A stretch of DNA of 64,000 nucleotides from JAPWJZ01 sp965279315 (GCA_965279315.1 OZ257145.1:1488001-1552000); one strand, 5' to 3'. Numbered from the stretch's first letter, positions 1 through 8,381 are shown. Program-made: numbers and translations. Notes: a model not told the origin generated them from the sequence alone.

Positions 1-569
1 ATCAGCTTGCCGAGGCCCAGATGGCCGGCGAGCGAGCAGGCTTCATGGCTGATGCCCTCCATCAAATCGCCGTCGGAGCAGATGACATAGGTGAAATGGT
101 TGAAGATTTCGTTGCCGAAGCGCGCATTCATCATGCGTTCAGCAAGGGCGAAGCCAACGCCGTTCGAAATGCCCTGTCCCAGCGGGCCGGTGGTGGTTTC
201 GATGCCGGCTTCGGGCATGACTTCGGGGTGGCCGGGGGTCAGGCTGTGCAGCTGGCGGAAATTCTTGATCTGGTCGAGCGTCATTTTCTCGTAACCCGAC
301 AAATGCAGGATCGAGTAGAGCAGCATCGAGCCATGGCCGGCGGAGAGGATGAAACGGTCGCGGTCGGGCCAGGTGGGGTTCGATGCGTCATGCTTCATGA
401 ATTGCGTGAACAGCACGGTTGCCACATCGGCCATGCCCATCGGCATGCCGGGGTGTCCGGAATTCGCCTTTTGCACCGCATCCATCGACAGGGCGCGGAG
501 TGCGTTCGCAAGGTCGTTATGGCTGGCGGTTGCGGTGGTTTGGGACTTGGCTGCTTGTGCGGATGACAT
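1..569 (-). CDS. tkt: Transketolase, N-terminal part (cut by window edge)
   Basis: This is the first 189 codons of transketolase, a thiamine-diphosphate enzyme of the non-oxidative pentose phosphate pathway that moves two-carbon ketol units between sugar phosphates. The reverse strand reads a typical N-terminus: LANALRALSMDAVQKANSGH, then GHPGMPMGMADVA, SAGHGSMLLY, GPLGQGISNGVGFA and the diphosphate/Mg site CSDGDLMEG. The ATG at 569 has an AAGGAG ribosome site at 580-585. The catalytic core continues outside the window. Family assignment is secure from several consecutive motifs. Nothing suggests damage in the visible part. Confidence 0.95.
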   Translation of the reverse strand, partial: MSSAQAAKSQTTATASHNDLANALRALSMDAVQKANSGHPGMPMGMADVATVLFTQFMKHDASNPTWPDRDRFILSAGHGSMLLYSILHLSGYEKMTLDQIKNFRQLHSLTPGHPEVMPEAGIETTTGPLGQGISNGVGFALAERMMNARFGNEIFNHFTYVICSDGDLMEGISHEACSLAGHLGLGKL

Positions 570-692
570 CGTGCATATGCTCCTTATAAATGCCCCCGCA
601 GAATGCAACATCACCGGGATTCGCGCAACCGCTCAAAACCGCTGATTTGATGAGGTGTTGTTTTTGATATTGCAGGGTATTTTGAATATCAT

Positions 693-721
693 TTGACATA
701 AAAATTGACGTATTCTATAAC
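693..721 (+). promoter_or_regulatory. Sigma70-type promoter
   Basis: TTGACA at 693-698 is followed after exactly 17 bases by TATAAC at 716-721. The surrounding DNA is AT-rich, unlike the flanking genes. Transcription would start near 728, about 30 bases before the ATG at 759. This is the cleanest promoter match I found in the window. Confidence 0.6.
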
Positions 722-758
722 AGTCCAGCTGTTTACAGGATTTACAAAGGAACTCACC

Positions 759-1106
759 ATGGTCATGACCCCCAACGGTTTTCTCTATGAACGCGTTGAA
801 ACGCTCTTTGTCTCGGCGGAGCACCAGCTCTTTCTGAGGACGGGGCAGGCGCAATCCCCCGGCGGGCGCCGCGCCTATGTCCACATCACCCCGTTTGATA
901 AAACGGATGCGCTCTCGCGCAAATCCCTGATGGTGGAGGCAATCCCCCTGCATGACGGTGCGCGGCTGACAATATCGACCGTCGACGGCAACACGGTCAT
1001 CCATGACGGCTACACGGGCACCAAATCGGTCTTCGCGCCGGCGGCGCGCGAAGCCGTTGCGCCGCCCCCGAAAAAAACCGCCAACAACCTTAAATTCCGC
1101 CTGTAA
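759..1106 (+). CDS. Hypothetical protein, 115 aa
   Basis: I do not recognise the family. The frame is open further upstream to 705, but the ATG at 759 has AAAGGAAC at 746-753 and lies just after a good promoter, so I place the start there. The protein begins MVMTPNGFLYERVETLF. It looks like a small mixed alpha/beta soluble protein with a Pro/Ala/Lys-rich C-terminus (APPPKKTANN). No signal peptide or membrane segment is visible. An opposite-strand frame (633-1247) overlaps it, but that frame lacks a comparable start region and its composition is Arg/His-rich, as in shadows elsewhere here. Confidence 0.65.
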   Translation: MVMTPNGFLYERVETLFVSAEHQLFLRTGQAQSPGGRRAYVHITPFDKTDALSRKSLMVEAIPLHDGARLTISTVDGNTVIHDGYTGTKSVFAPAAREAVAPPPKKTANNLKFRL

Positions 1107-1158
1107 TTCCGCCTTGAACCGTCTTGCCCCGATGCCCTTGCGGGCATTATCATGGGGC

Positions 1159-1419
1159 ATGACCGAAAACACGCCCGATTTCCGCAAGATGACGCCGGAG
1201 GATTTGCGCCGGAACATCACCGAGCTGAACCACCAGATCAAGCGCATGAAGCGTTTTAATCCGGATGCGTTCGCCTATGAAATCGAGCAGGCGGAGCAGC
1301 TGCGCAAAAAATACAAGATCGTCTGGCGCGCGCGCCCCGGCCGCGCCTTCCACGATGTCGCCGCGCGCAAGAAAAAGCAGAAAGAAATGAAACGCTATAC
1401 GCGCGGGCCGCGCAGTTAA
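1159..1419 (+). CDS. Small basic coiled hypothetical protein, 86 aa
   Basis: The frame is open from 1003, but that part overlaps the previous gene and is Arg/Pro-rich. The natural-looking protein starts at the ATG at 1159 with MTENTPDFRKMTPEDLRRN. It is highly charged and probably helical (LNHQIKRMKRFN, EIEQAEQLRKKYKI) and ends in a Lys/Arg-rich tail. The ribosome site is weak (GGGG just before the ATG). The start is therefore uncertain, and an ATG at 1132 is an alternative. It meets the convergent DUF808 gene end-to-end with a 4-base overlap. Function unknown. Confidence 0.5.
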   Translation: MTENTPDFRKMTPEDLRRNITELNHQIKRMKRFNPDAFAYEIEQAEQLRKKYKIVWRARPGRAFHDVAARKKKQKEMKRYTRGPRS

Positions 1420-2336
1420 GCCTTCGCTGTTTTACGTGCCGACCATTTCGCCTTCAATCTGGCGAAAGGTTTTTCCAGCACATGCCAGACAGGCACAACG
1501 GCAAGGCCGATCAGCAATCCCGCCACCGTCGAAATCACGATGGAAACAAGTGTGCCGAGGTCACGCATCGCAAGTTCCGCAGCGGGAATGCCATGCAGCA
1601 CGATGCCGCCACCGACCGAGAACATGGCTGCGGTGCCGACGACAGATAATGTCTTCATCAAATACGGCACGCATTTCAGGATGCCGATGCCAAGTTTCTG
1701 TACGGACTTCTTCGGCTTCTTGGCAAGGTACATGCCAAGGTCATCCAGCTTGATGATGCAGCCGACAAGGCCATAGACGAAAACAGTCATGCCGATGCCG
1801 ACGCCGGTCAGCACGCCCGCCTGTACCATCAGCGTCTTTTCCTTCACCGCGCCCAATGCGACCGCGACGATTTCGGCGGAAAGAATAAAATCCGTGTTCA
1901 CGGCTTCGGCGATTTTCTTTTGCTCGACTTCCATCAATTCTTCGGCACTGCGCTGTCCCGCCTGGCGCACTTCGCCGGCATGTGCCGCATCCTCGACGGT
2001 CGGCTTCAGCGCATGAATGACTTTTTCCGCGCCTTCATAGCACAGGAACGCGCCGCCCAGCATCAGCAGCGGCACGATCGCCCATTCGGCGATAATGCTG
2101 AGGATCAGCGCGGCGGGGATCAGGATGCATTTGTTCTTGAACGAGCCCTTGGCCACGCGCCAGACGATGGGCAGCTCGCGTTTCGGGTCTATGCCGACCA
2201 ATGCCTGCGCATTCACGGCAAGGTCGTCGCCCGCGATGCCGGCGGTTTTCGTGGCCGCAACCTTCGACATTGCCGCGACATCGTCGAGCAGCAGCGTAAT
2301 GTCGTCGAGCAGCGCCAGCAAACCGCCAAAAGCCAT
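1416..2336 (-). CDS. DUF808 (YedI-like) inner-membrane protein, paralogue 1
   Basis: This is a 306-residue multi-spanning membrane protein of the DUF808 family, which includes E. coli YedI. Its molecular function is not established. The family N-terminus is clear: LLALLDDIT at 6-14, SKVAATKTAGIAGDDLAVNA at 24-43 and RELPIVWRVAKGS at 53-65. Hydrophobic segments lie at about 70-92, 150-168, 172-196, 227-248 and 262-285. The ATG at 2336 has AGGGAGA about 7 bases upstream; the longer open frame to 2489 is Arg-rich and unlikely. It is the shortest of four paralogues here and lacks the Pro/Ala-rich C-terminal extension of the others, ending in a basic tail. Confidence 0.88.
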   Translation of the reverse strand: MAFGGLLALLDDITLLLDDVAAMSKVAATKTAGIAGDDLAVNAQALVGIDPKRELPIVWRVAKGSFKNKCILIPAALILSIIAEWAIVPLLMLGGAFLCYEGAEKVIHALKPTVEDAAHAGEVRQAGQRSAEELMEVEQKKIAEAVNTDFILSAEIVAVALGAVKEKTLMVQAGVLTGVGIGMTVFVYGLVGCIIKLDDLGMYLAKKPKKSVQKLGIGILKCVPYLMKTLSVVGTAAMFSVGGGIVLHGIPAAELAMRDLGTLVSIVISTVAGLLIGLAVVPVWHVLEKPFARLKAKWSARKTAKA

Positions 2337-2400
2337 GTCAGGAATCTCCCTTAATTTTCGGGCATAGATTATCGCATTACCCGCGTGCAGGGAAGCGTTG

Positions 2401-3501
2401 TTACGGCGCGGTTTTCGGCGGTTTTGGCGCGGGAACCGGCGCAGGTGCGGGCGTGTTGGCGGCTTCAACCTTGGGTGCCGCCGCCGCATTCAGGTCGGCC
2501 TTCACATCCGGCATGTTCGCAAGGGCAGGGGTTGCGGGCGCTTGTTCGGGCGCAGCGGGCGCGTTGTCATTCGCGGGCGATTTTTTAGCGAACAGTTTTT
2601 CGCGCGTGCTGGTGAAAAACGCGCCGAGACGTTCCAGCGGGCCTTCCAGTTTTTCCATGATCGGGTAAGTCGCAAAACTCGCCGCCAACCCGACCGCACC
2701 CATGATGAGATGTTCGGCGACAGGCTGGATCAACGGCAGCGCGGGCACATGCGCAACGGCGGCGGCCAGCAACGCCGTGCCGCCCGGGATGCCCATCAGC
2801 AGCAATTCCCCGCCGACAAGGAACAGCGCGGCAGTGCCGATCACCGAAATGCCCTTGACCAGTTTCGGCATCGCCTTGCCCAAACCATTCCCGATGCTGC
2901 GCGATATTTTGGCGAGCGGCTTGTCGCCCTCGCGTTTCGCCAGCCATTTTCCGGCGGCTTCAAGATTGATGATGCCGCCGATCACGCCATACAGCACGCC
3001 TGTCAGCGCAGCACCCGTGGCCGCCATCACGGCCAGCTGCGTCAGGATCGGCGCGCCGGCCACGACGCTGAGCGTCAGCACGGTGATTTCCATCGACAGG
3101 ATCGCATCGACCTTCAGCGCGCCCGCGATTTTTTCTTTTTCGCTCTCCACATGTTTTTCGCCATGTGCGTGGCCGTGACCGCCATGGCCATGACCCTTGC
3201 CGCGCAACTGCTCCATCGCTTCGGCGGTCAGGAACGCGCCGCCGACGGCCAGCATCGGCAGGATCGCCCAGGGCGCGGCGAAGCTGACCAGCGTCGCGGC
3301 GGGGATCAGCACGGCCTTGTTCAGCAGCGATCCCTTCATCACCTTCAGAAGGGCAGGGAAATTGCGGCCGGGCGGCAGGTTCAGCAATTGCTTCGCGTTC
3401 ACCGCCACGTCATCGCCGATGATGCCGACAGCCTTTGGTACCGCAACGGATGTCAGCTGCGTGGCTTGTGCGACCAATGATGAAAAACTGCCCAAAGGCA
3501 T
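2401..3501 (-). CDS. DUF808 inner-membrane protein, paralogue 2, with His-rich loop
   Basis: A 366-residue DUF808 protein. The core resembles the family (KAVGIIGDDVAVNAKQLL near 23-40, then KVMKGSLLNKAVLIPAATLV). It replaces the usual aspartate-rich LLALLDD start with MPLGSFSSLVAQATQL. Residues 102-117 form a loop with seven His among Gly/Lys (GKGHGHGGHGHAHGEK), which could bind metal. The C-terminal ~70 residues are a Pro/Ala-rich tail carrying ANDNAPAAP, then MPDVKADLNAAAA, and ending in PKPPKTAP. The ATG at 3501 follows only a weak GGA; the frame runs open to 3666 but overlaps the neighbour and a terminator. It is preceded by its own intergenic space, so it may be transcribed separately from paralogue 3. 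Confidence 0.82.
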   Translation of the reverse strand: MPLGSFSSLVAQATQLTSVAVPKAVGIIGDDVAVNAKQLLNLPPGRNFPALLKVMKGSLLNKAVLIPAATLVSFAAPWAILPMLAVGGAFLTAEAMEQLRGKGHGHGGHGHAHGEKHVESEKEKIAGALKVDAILSMEITVLTLSVVAGAPILTQLAVMAATGAALTGVLYGVIGGIINLEAAGKWLAKREGDKPLAKISRSIGNGLGKAMPKLVKGISVIGTAALFLVGGELLLMGIPGGTALLAAAVAHVPALPLIQPVAEHLIMGAVGLAASFATYPIMEKLEGPLERLGAFFTSTREKLFAKKSPANDNAPAAPEQAPATPALANMPDVKADLNAAAAPKVEAANTPAPAPVPAPKPPKTAP

Positions 3502-3596
3502 GCTGTTAATCCAATTTTTTAAATATAGGCGGTACGGTAATTGCGGGGGGGGGCGAGAGTCAAACAAATAAGCCTTTTTGGCAAATAAGCCTTCCC

Positions 3597-3634
3597 GAAA
3601 AAAGGCCGCCGGAGTGGTCGAATTCTCCGGCGGC
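3597..3634 (-). terminator. Rho-independent terminator after DUF808 paralogue 3
   Basis: A perfect 10-bp stem (GCCGCCGGAG at 3605-3614 with CTCCGGCGGC at 3625-3634) is followed on the minus strand by CTTTTTT. It lies about 20 bases beyond the stop of the gene at 3656 and before the start of paralogue 2. Confidence 0.75.
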
Positions 3635-3655
3635 GTCATGGTCGTCGTTAAACCT

Positions 3656-4828
3656 TTACTTGCCAAAGTTGTTGTTCAGCATCTTCTCGAAGCCCTTGAA
3701 CGCAGGAGCAGCCGGTTTGACATCGACCGGCAGGCCGACTTCTTCTTTCGGCGCGGCGGTGTTTAGTGCGGCTTTCACATCCGGTACGGTTTTCAGTGCG
3801 TTTGCAGACGCTTCGGCGACGGGCGCGGGCGCGTTGTCATTGGTCGGCACGGGATGGCCATAGACCTTGTGCAGCAGGCTCTTGGCAAAACCGCTGACAG
3901 GGCCTTTAATTTTTTCGTCAAAGAAGGTCTTCGCAAGGCCTGCGATATGCATCACAGGTTCTTTCAACACCTTCACCGCCGGGATCGCCAGCACGCCTGC
4001 CACGATACCGGTCGCCATCGTCGCCGCTGTCTCGATCATGCCGACCAGCATCGGGCTGGTGGTGACAAGATGCGCCAAGCCCGTGACGGCATGTTCAAGG
4101 CCGGGTATGCCATGCATCAAAATCCCGCCGCCGACCGCGAACATCGCGGCGGTGCCGAGGAATGACAAGCCTTTCATCAGCGGCGGTACGGCCTTGACCA
4201 GGCCCGCGCCAAAGCTGCGCTTGAATTTCGCAAATGCACTGTCGCCTTCGGATTTCGCGAGCTTCAGCCCGAGGTCATCAAGTTTCACCAACCCGCCGAC
4301 AAGGCCGTAAATGCCGACCGTCATGCCGACGCCAATCGCGGCCAGTGCGCCCAGCTGCGCAAGGAAGGGGGCTGTTGCCATCGCACCCAGCGCGACGACG
4401 ACGATTTCGGCGGACAGGATGAAATCGGTCTTGATCGCGGCGGCAACCTTTTCAGCCTCCAGCGTTTTCGGGTCTTTCTTCGGCGCGTTTTCGTCTGCGT
4501 GTTTTTCCTTGTGCAGCATCTTCTCGACGCCTTCATAGGCAAGGAACGCACCGCCCACCATCATCAGGGGCGCGATGGCCCAAGGGGCGACGACCGACAG
4601 CGCCATCGCGCCCGGGATCAGGTAATAGAACTTGTTTTTCAGCGAGCCTTTGGCAACGGCCATCACCATCGGGATCTCGCGCTTGGGATCGATGCCCCCG
4701 CCGCCGCCCGCCAGCACATGGGCGTTCACTGCCAGATCGTCACCGGATATGCCCACTGTTTTACGCGCGGCGATTTTCGTCAGTGCGGCGATATCGTCGA
4801 GGAGTGCCAGAAGACCGGTGGCGGCCAT
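3656..4828 (-). CDS. DUF808 inner-membrane protein, paralogue 3
   Basis: A 390-residue DUF808 protein and the most family-typical of the four. It starts MAATGLLALLDDIAALTKIA, followed by RKTVGISGDDLAVNAHVL, a five-Gly run, REIPMVMAVAKGS and several hydrophobic segments. A charged cytosolic-looking insert (KEKHADENAPKKDPKTLEAE) lies around 107-126. The tail, from about residue 320, carries PTNDNAPAP, then VPDVKAALNTAAP and ends FEKMLNNNFGK. The ATG at 4828 has GAAGGGAC upstream. A terminator follows the gene at 3597-3634. A 14-bp palindrome sits about 65 bases upstream. Function unknown; membrane location is inferred from hydrophobicity. Confidence 0.9.
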   Translation of the reverse strand: MAATGLLALLDDIAALTKIAARKTVGISGDDLAVNAHVLAGGGGGIDPKREIPMVMAVAKGSLKNKFYYLIPGAMALSVVAPWAIAPLMMVGGAFLAYEGVEKMLHKEKHADENAPKKDPKTLEAEKVAAAIKTDFILSAEIVVVALGAMATAPFLAQLGALAAIGVGMTVGIYGLVGGLVKLDDLGLKLAKSEGDSAFAKFKRSFGAGLVKAVPPLMKGLSFLGTAAMFAVGGGILMHGIPGLEHAVTGLAHLVTTSPMLVGMIETAATMATGIVAGVLAIPAVKVLKEPVMHIAGLAKTFFDEKIKGPVSGFAKSLLHKVYGHPVPTNDNAPAPVAEASANALKTVPDVKAALNTAAPKEEVGLPVDVKPAAPAFKGFEKMLNNNFGK

Positions 4829-4891
4829 GATGTCCCTTCAATGGTTGTTCCAATAGCGAAAATGGTAGGTGATTCTGGTTATGCTGGCAAT

Positions 4892-4905
4892 GGTATTATA
4901 ATACC
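4892..4905. repeat. 14-bp perfect palindrome in a divergent promoter region
   Basis: GGTATTATAATACC reads the same on both strands and contains TATAAT on each. It lies in the 216-base gap between DUF808 paralogue 3 (minus) and the unknown plus-strand gene at 5045. It could be a -10 box, an operator, or chance in an AT-rich stretch. Confidence 0.35.
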
Positions 4906-4967
4906 CCAAACGATTTCAGGGAGATAGCAGGTCAAAAGACAGGAAATTGCGTTGTAGACCCGTTTAG

Positions 4968-4996
4968 TTGACATAATTACAATGTGATGGTAAAAC
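4968..4996 (+). promoter_or_regulatory. Putative sigma70 promoter
   Basis: TTGACA at 4968-4973, a 17-base spacer, and TAAAAC at 4991-4996 (4 of 6 matches to the -10 consensus). It would give a leader of roughly 40 bases for the gene starting at 5045. Confidence 0.45.
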
Positions 4997-5044
4997 TGAT
5001 GGCAACAAACAACAAAAATCAAAAATTATTCGAGGGTGTAAAAC

Positions 5045-5539
5045 ATGTTCAACAAGATCCGCAAAGCGGGCGAAGACTTCACGCTGAATGGCCTGACGTC
5101 TTTCGTCTCCAAATATCTGTCGAAACCGGAAGCGTCGACCGAACAAAACAAGGAATTCGCAGGCGTGACCGGCCTTGCGGGCGGCAACCTGCTGCGCGCC
5201 GTCGGCATCATCGGCACCGGCATCGCCGTCGTCTCGCTGCTCGCAACGCCTGTCGGCCTTGCGACGGTGGGCACGCTGGCGCTCGGCACGGCCTTTGGCG
5301 CGGCGGGCTTGTTCGGGCAGGGCATGATCGACGGCGGCGACAAAGCGACGAACCTTGTATCCGGCGCGCGCGAAGTGCGCGGCGAGATTTTCGGCGATGC
5401 GCTGGCGGATCTTAAAAGCTGGAGCAACAAAAAGCTCGGCACAAAATTCGGCCTTGCCGCATCGCGCGACGCGCAAGTGCAGCCCGCCGTACAGCCGGTT
5501 GTGACGCAACAGGCCAAACCGCAGAAAAACCAGCCGTAA
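5045..5539 (+). CDS. Hypothetical protein with a hydrophobic hairpin, 164 aa
   Basis: Family not recognised. The N-terminal 45 residues are polar and helical. Residues about 50-92 form two adjacent Gly/Ala-rich hydrophobic segments (AVGIIGTGIAVVSLLA, then GTLALGTAFGAAGLF), suggesting a membrane hairpin. The C-terminal region is helical and then Gln/Pro-rich, ending KPQKNQP. The ATG at 5045 has GAGGG 9 bases upstream and a putative promoter at 4968-4996. Ten bases separate it from the next gene, so the two are probably co-transcribed. They are inserted between two DUF808 genes on the other strand, which may hint at a related role, but this is only positional. Confidence 0.7.
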   Translation: MFNKIRKAGEDFTLNGLTSFVSKYLSKPEASTEQNKEFAGVTGLAGGNLLRAVGIIGTGIAVVSLLATPVGLATVGTLALGTAFGAAGLFGQGMIDGGDKATNLVSGAREVRGEIFGDALADLKSWSNKKLGTKFGLAASRDAQVQPAVQPVVTQQAKPQKNQP

Positions 5540-5549
5540 GGGGTTTCCC

Positions 5550-6062
5550 ATGTTAAAACTGACACTGTCGGCAACCGCCGATGATGCCGGCAATATCGGT
5601 GCGTCCCGCGTGGTCGAGGCCGATGCCAGCGCCTATGGCAACGAGCTGGCCGCGCTGCAGGCGGCGTCAAGGCTGATGGACAAGCAGGGCCTGGATGACT
5701 TGCGCGTCACCTATGGCAACGGCGTGGTCAATCTGTTCAAGGGCGATGACCTGGCGGAAAAGGCGGACGAGCTGTTTGACCGCGCGAGCGCCTTCAGCCT
5801 GCGCCAGCTGCCGAGCCTCACCGTGCCCGAACTTGCGTTCGGCGAACCCGACCGCGCGCGGAACATTCAGGAAGCGGCGCACAGCGCGCTGCGCATCGCA
5901 CAGAAATTCAACCGCAAGGTTTCCTTCCAGTTCAACAGCATCGCCGTTGCGGGCGTGGAGCCGAAAGCCGAAATCACGAAAAAAGATATCGAGGCGGTCG
6001 TGGATACCTACAGCAAAGCCTCCAAGGCCTTTTACGCAGGACGCGGCGGCTTCAAGGCCTGA
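5550..6062 (+). CDS. Hypothetical soluble protein, 170 aa
   Basis: Family not recognised. The protein begins MLKLTLSATADDAGNIGASR and looks cytosolic and mostly helical after residue 30 (LAALQAASRLMDKQGLDDL, DLAEKADELFDRASAF). It has no Cys, membrane segment or signal peptide. GGGG 7 bases before the ATG is the likely ribosome site. It follows the hairpin protein by 10 bases and probably shares its transcript. Its last 31 bases overlap the convergent end of DUF808 paralogue 4. Confidence 0.7.
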   Translation: MLKLTLSATADDAGNIGASRVVEADASAYGNELAALQAASRLMDKQGLDDLRVTYGNGVVNLFKGDDLAEKADELFDRASAFSLRQLPSLTVPELAFGEPDRARNIQEAAHSALRIAQKFNRKVSFQFNSIAVAGVEPKAEITKKDIEAVVDTYSKASKAFYAGRGGFKA

Positions 6063-7150
6063 ACCGGCGTTGGCGCGGCGGATGCCTGCGGCGCGTTGAG
6101 TGCCGCCGCCGCATCGTTCAGCGCGGCTTTCACATCGGGCATGGCTTTGAGGGGCATGGCTTTGAAACCGTCATTGGCGGGCACTAGCACGGGCACAGGG
6201 CGCAAGGTTGCAATCGCGGCACCCTTCTTCCCCGGCTTCACTTTACCGGCAGCTTTCTTCACAAACGCCACAGCCGCACGCAGGTAAGGCTTCACGGCCT
6301 TGCCAATCGGCTGGGCCGCCACGCCCGCGATCAGCCCGACGCCGGCATTCAACGCCAGCGATGCCGCGCCCTGCACGAGCGCGTTTGACGACAGGTAGCC
6401 AAGCGCCGTTGCGGCAACATGGTCCGCCCCCGGGATGCCATGCACCAGCATCGTGCCGCCGACCACGAACATGGCGGCAGAACCCAGCACGCCGATGGCC
6501 TTGATCAGCTTCGGCGCGATGCGCACCAGCCCTTCACCCGTCTTGCGCATGGCCCTTGAAAAAACGCTGTCGCCCTTTTTCGCGGCCAGTAGGTCGCCCG
6601 CGTCATCAATCTTGATGACGGCCGCCACCGTCGCATAAACGCCCACCGTCATGGCAAGCGCGGTCGCCGCCAGCGTGCCGAGCTGGATCAGGAAGGGCGC
6701 GCCCGCGACCGTCAACAATGAGACCGTTGTGATTTCGGCAGAGAGCAGCAGGTCGGTGCGGATGGCATGCTTGATATGCTGCTTTTCCCATCCCGCATGG
6801 TCTTGCGCATGGGCTTCGTTGGCATTGGGTTTCGGCGCCTTCATCTTGCGGTGGACGATTTTTTCCATCGCGTCATAGCAGAGCAGCGCGCCGCCCGCCG
6901 CGAGCATAGGGACAATCAGTCCCGGCATGGTGAAGGTGAGGCCGAGCGCGGTTGGGATCAGGATCGCCTTGTTCTTCAACGCGCCCTTGAACACCTGCCA
7001 GACCATCGGCAGCTTGCGGTGGCTCTGCCCGCCGATCAGCAGGTTGCAGGCAATCGCGGTGTCGTCGCCGACCACGCCGAGCGTCTGCACCGCCGCGCGT
7101 TGCGACAATGCGGCGACTTCCCCCAGCTGTGCGGCGAAAGTGGCCGACAT
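6032..7150 (-). CDS. DUF808 inner-membrane protein, paralogue 4
   Basis: A 372-residue DUF808 protein: MSATFAAQLGEVAALSQRAA, then TLGVVGDDTAIACNLL, RKLPMVWQVFKGALKNKAIL and the usual series of hydrophobic segments. It is the most diverged at the N-terminus, lacking the LLDDI stretch. The C-terminal tail repeats the theme of paralogues 2 and 3: VPANDGFKA, then KAMPDVKAALNDAAAAL, ending ALKPPRPA. I place the start at the ATG at 7150; the open frame continues to a TTG at 7204, and neither has a strong ribosome site. The 3' end overlaps the plus-strand gene at 5550 by 31 bases. Confidence 0.82.
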   Translation of the reverse strand: MSATFAAQLGEVAALSQRAAVQTLGVVGDDTAIACNLLIGGQSHRKLPMVWQVFKGALKNKAILIPTALGLTFTMPGLIVPMLAAGGALLCYDAMEKIVHRKMKAPKPNANEAHAQDHAGWEKQHIKHAIRTDLLLSAEITTVSLLTVAGAPFLIQLGTLAATALAMTVGVYATVAAVIKIDDAGDLLAAKKGDSVFSRAMRKTGEGLVRIAPKLIKAIGVLGSAAMFVVGGTMLVHGIPGADHVAATALGYLSSNALVQGAASLALNAGVGLIAGVAAQPIGKAVKPYLRAAVAFVKKAAGKVKPGKKGAAIATLRPVPVLVPANDGFKAMPLKAMPDVKAALNDAAAALNAPQASAAPTPVQALKPPRPA

Positions 7151-7232
7151 ACGCGATGAGCTTTCTGTTGTTGAACGACAGAAAAGATACCCGATGGGGT
7201 ACAATAATGGAAGTATTATGTAACTTGTTGAT

Positions 7233-8279
7233 TTAGAAGCGATAACCCAAGGTCACAGTGCCGAAAATTGACGGGTCGTCCTGCTTGTCGAATTCCTTCG
7301 TCCGGTACATCAGTGCATAGCTCAAACGTGTATGCCCGTAGGTAAACGCGATGCCCGCGCTGGCATCGCCGACGAAGAGTTTTTTATCGACGCTGTAGCT
7401 GTCGGCAAAGGTATTGCCGTCGAGGAAGATGTTACGGGCGACGGCGCGGCCTTCGATGCCGCCGAACAGGTGCCAGCTGAACTGGCCGTCATCGACGATA
7501 AACGCGCCGGTGCCGGGCATGGCGGGGCGCACACGCGCCGGATCATCCTGAAACCGCCCCGAAGACGGGCTGAGGCGAAGCGACAGGCCTGCATTCGTAT
7601 AAGTATAGATGTTGCCGAGCGTCACGCCGAAATGCGGCTCGACCCCTGCCGATAGCCCCAGCGGGCCTTCAAACCCGAAACGCTCCGGCCAGCGGCGCTG
7701 CCAGCTGAGCATCAAACCCGGCTCGTTCGACAATTGGTTGTCCCAACCGCGCGGGGTGGGGCTGTCGGATATATGTTCGTGCACGAAACTCTGCACCTGA
7801 CGGCCCAGCGCTGCGGGACCGACGACGCCAACTGTCGCCTCCACCTCGTCGATATGGTTGTCGGTCACGCTGACCAGACCGGCGGAGGTGTAGAGGAACG
7901 CGGCCCAAGGCCTGTCATTCGGGTCCTGGGTGACGCGCGTGATGTCTTTGGGCGTATAAAGGTTATGACCGAGCGAATAGTAGATGCTGGTCGTCGGGTT
8001 GATCGAGAAAGTGGGGATCAGCCGGTCGATCACGTCGAAAATCTGCGGCGGGCGCTTGCCAAGGTCGAAATAGCTGATGCGCGCGCCATTCGTATAATTC
8101 TGGTCGGTGCCGCCGCCATACAGGTCGTTTTCGGAATTGAGCGTAATGAATTTGCGGTCTTTCACATCGACTAGCCGCTGGGCGATCTGCTGCTGTAACG
8201 TTTCCTTCTCCTCCTCCGCGCGGGCGGGGGAGGCGAGCAGCAATGCGGCGAACAGGAATGTATAGATGACCGGTCTCAT
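7233..8279 (-). CDS. lpxR: LpxR-family lipid A 3'-O-deacylase
   Basis: A 348-residue outer-membrane beta-barrel enzyme of the LpxR (DUF2219) family. Characterised members remove the 3'-acyloxyacyl chain of lipid A in a Ca-dependent way, altering LPS recognition. Visible features are a signal peptide ending about ASPARA (residues 1-21), the active-site block NSENDLYGGGTDQNYTNG with the conserved Asn-Asp and Thr-Asn, and GPAALGRQVQSFVHEH followed by GWDNQLSNEP, which contains the expected catalytic His. The C-terminus is Phe (LGYRF), as in outer-membrane barrels. The ATG at 8279 has TAGGAT 6 bases upstream. The gene lies 82 bases upstream of DUF808 paralogue 4 on the same strand with no clear terminator between, so read-through is possible. 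Confidence 0.9.
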   Translation of the reverse strand: MRPVIYTFLFAALLLASPARAEEEKETLQQQIAQRLVDVKDRKFITLNSENDLYGGGTDQNYTNGARISYFDLGKRPPQIFDVIDRLIPTFSINPTTSIYYSLGHNLYTPKDITRVTQDPNDRPWAAFLYTSAGLVSVTDNHIDEVEATVGVVGPAALGRQVQSFVHEHISDSPTPRGWDNQLSNEPGLMLSWQRRWPERFGFEGPLGLSAGVEPHFGVTLGNIYTYTNAGLSLRLSPSSGRFQDDPARVRPAMPGTGAFIVDDGQFSWHLFGGIEGRAVARNIFLDGNTFADSYSVDKKLFVGDASAGIAFTYGHTRLSYALMYRTKEFDKQDDPSIFGTVTLGYRF

Positions 8280-8341
8280 AACGCATCCTAACATGCGGGC
8301 GGGCTTTGGGTTCAACCGGTTCCCAAGAATTCGGGCAGTGA

Positions 8342-8381
8342 TGCAAAAAAACAAGCCGCCCGGGTAAGGGGCGGCTTGTTT
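8342..8381 (-). terminator. Terminator of the gcv operon
   Basis: A 12-bp stem (AAACAAGCCGCC at 8349-8360, GGCGGCTTGTTT at 8370-8381) is followed on the minus strand by a run of seven T. It lies just past the gcvP stop and upstream of lpxR. Confidence 0.85.

Noticed and set aside
633..1247. Minus-strand frame over the two small genes at 759 and 1159
   Set aside because: The plus strand has a clear promoter and ribosome site. The minus frame is Arg-rich and ends in the AT-rich promoter region.
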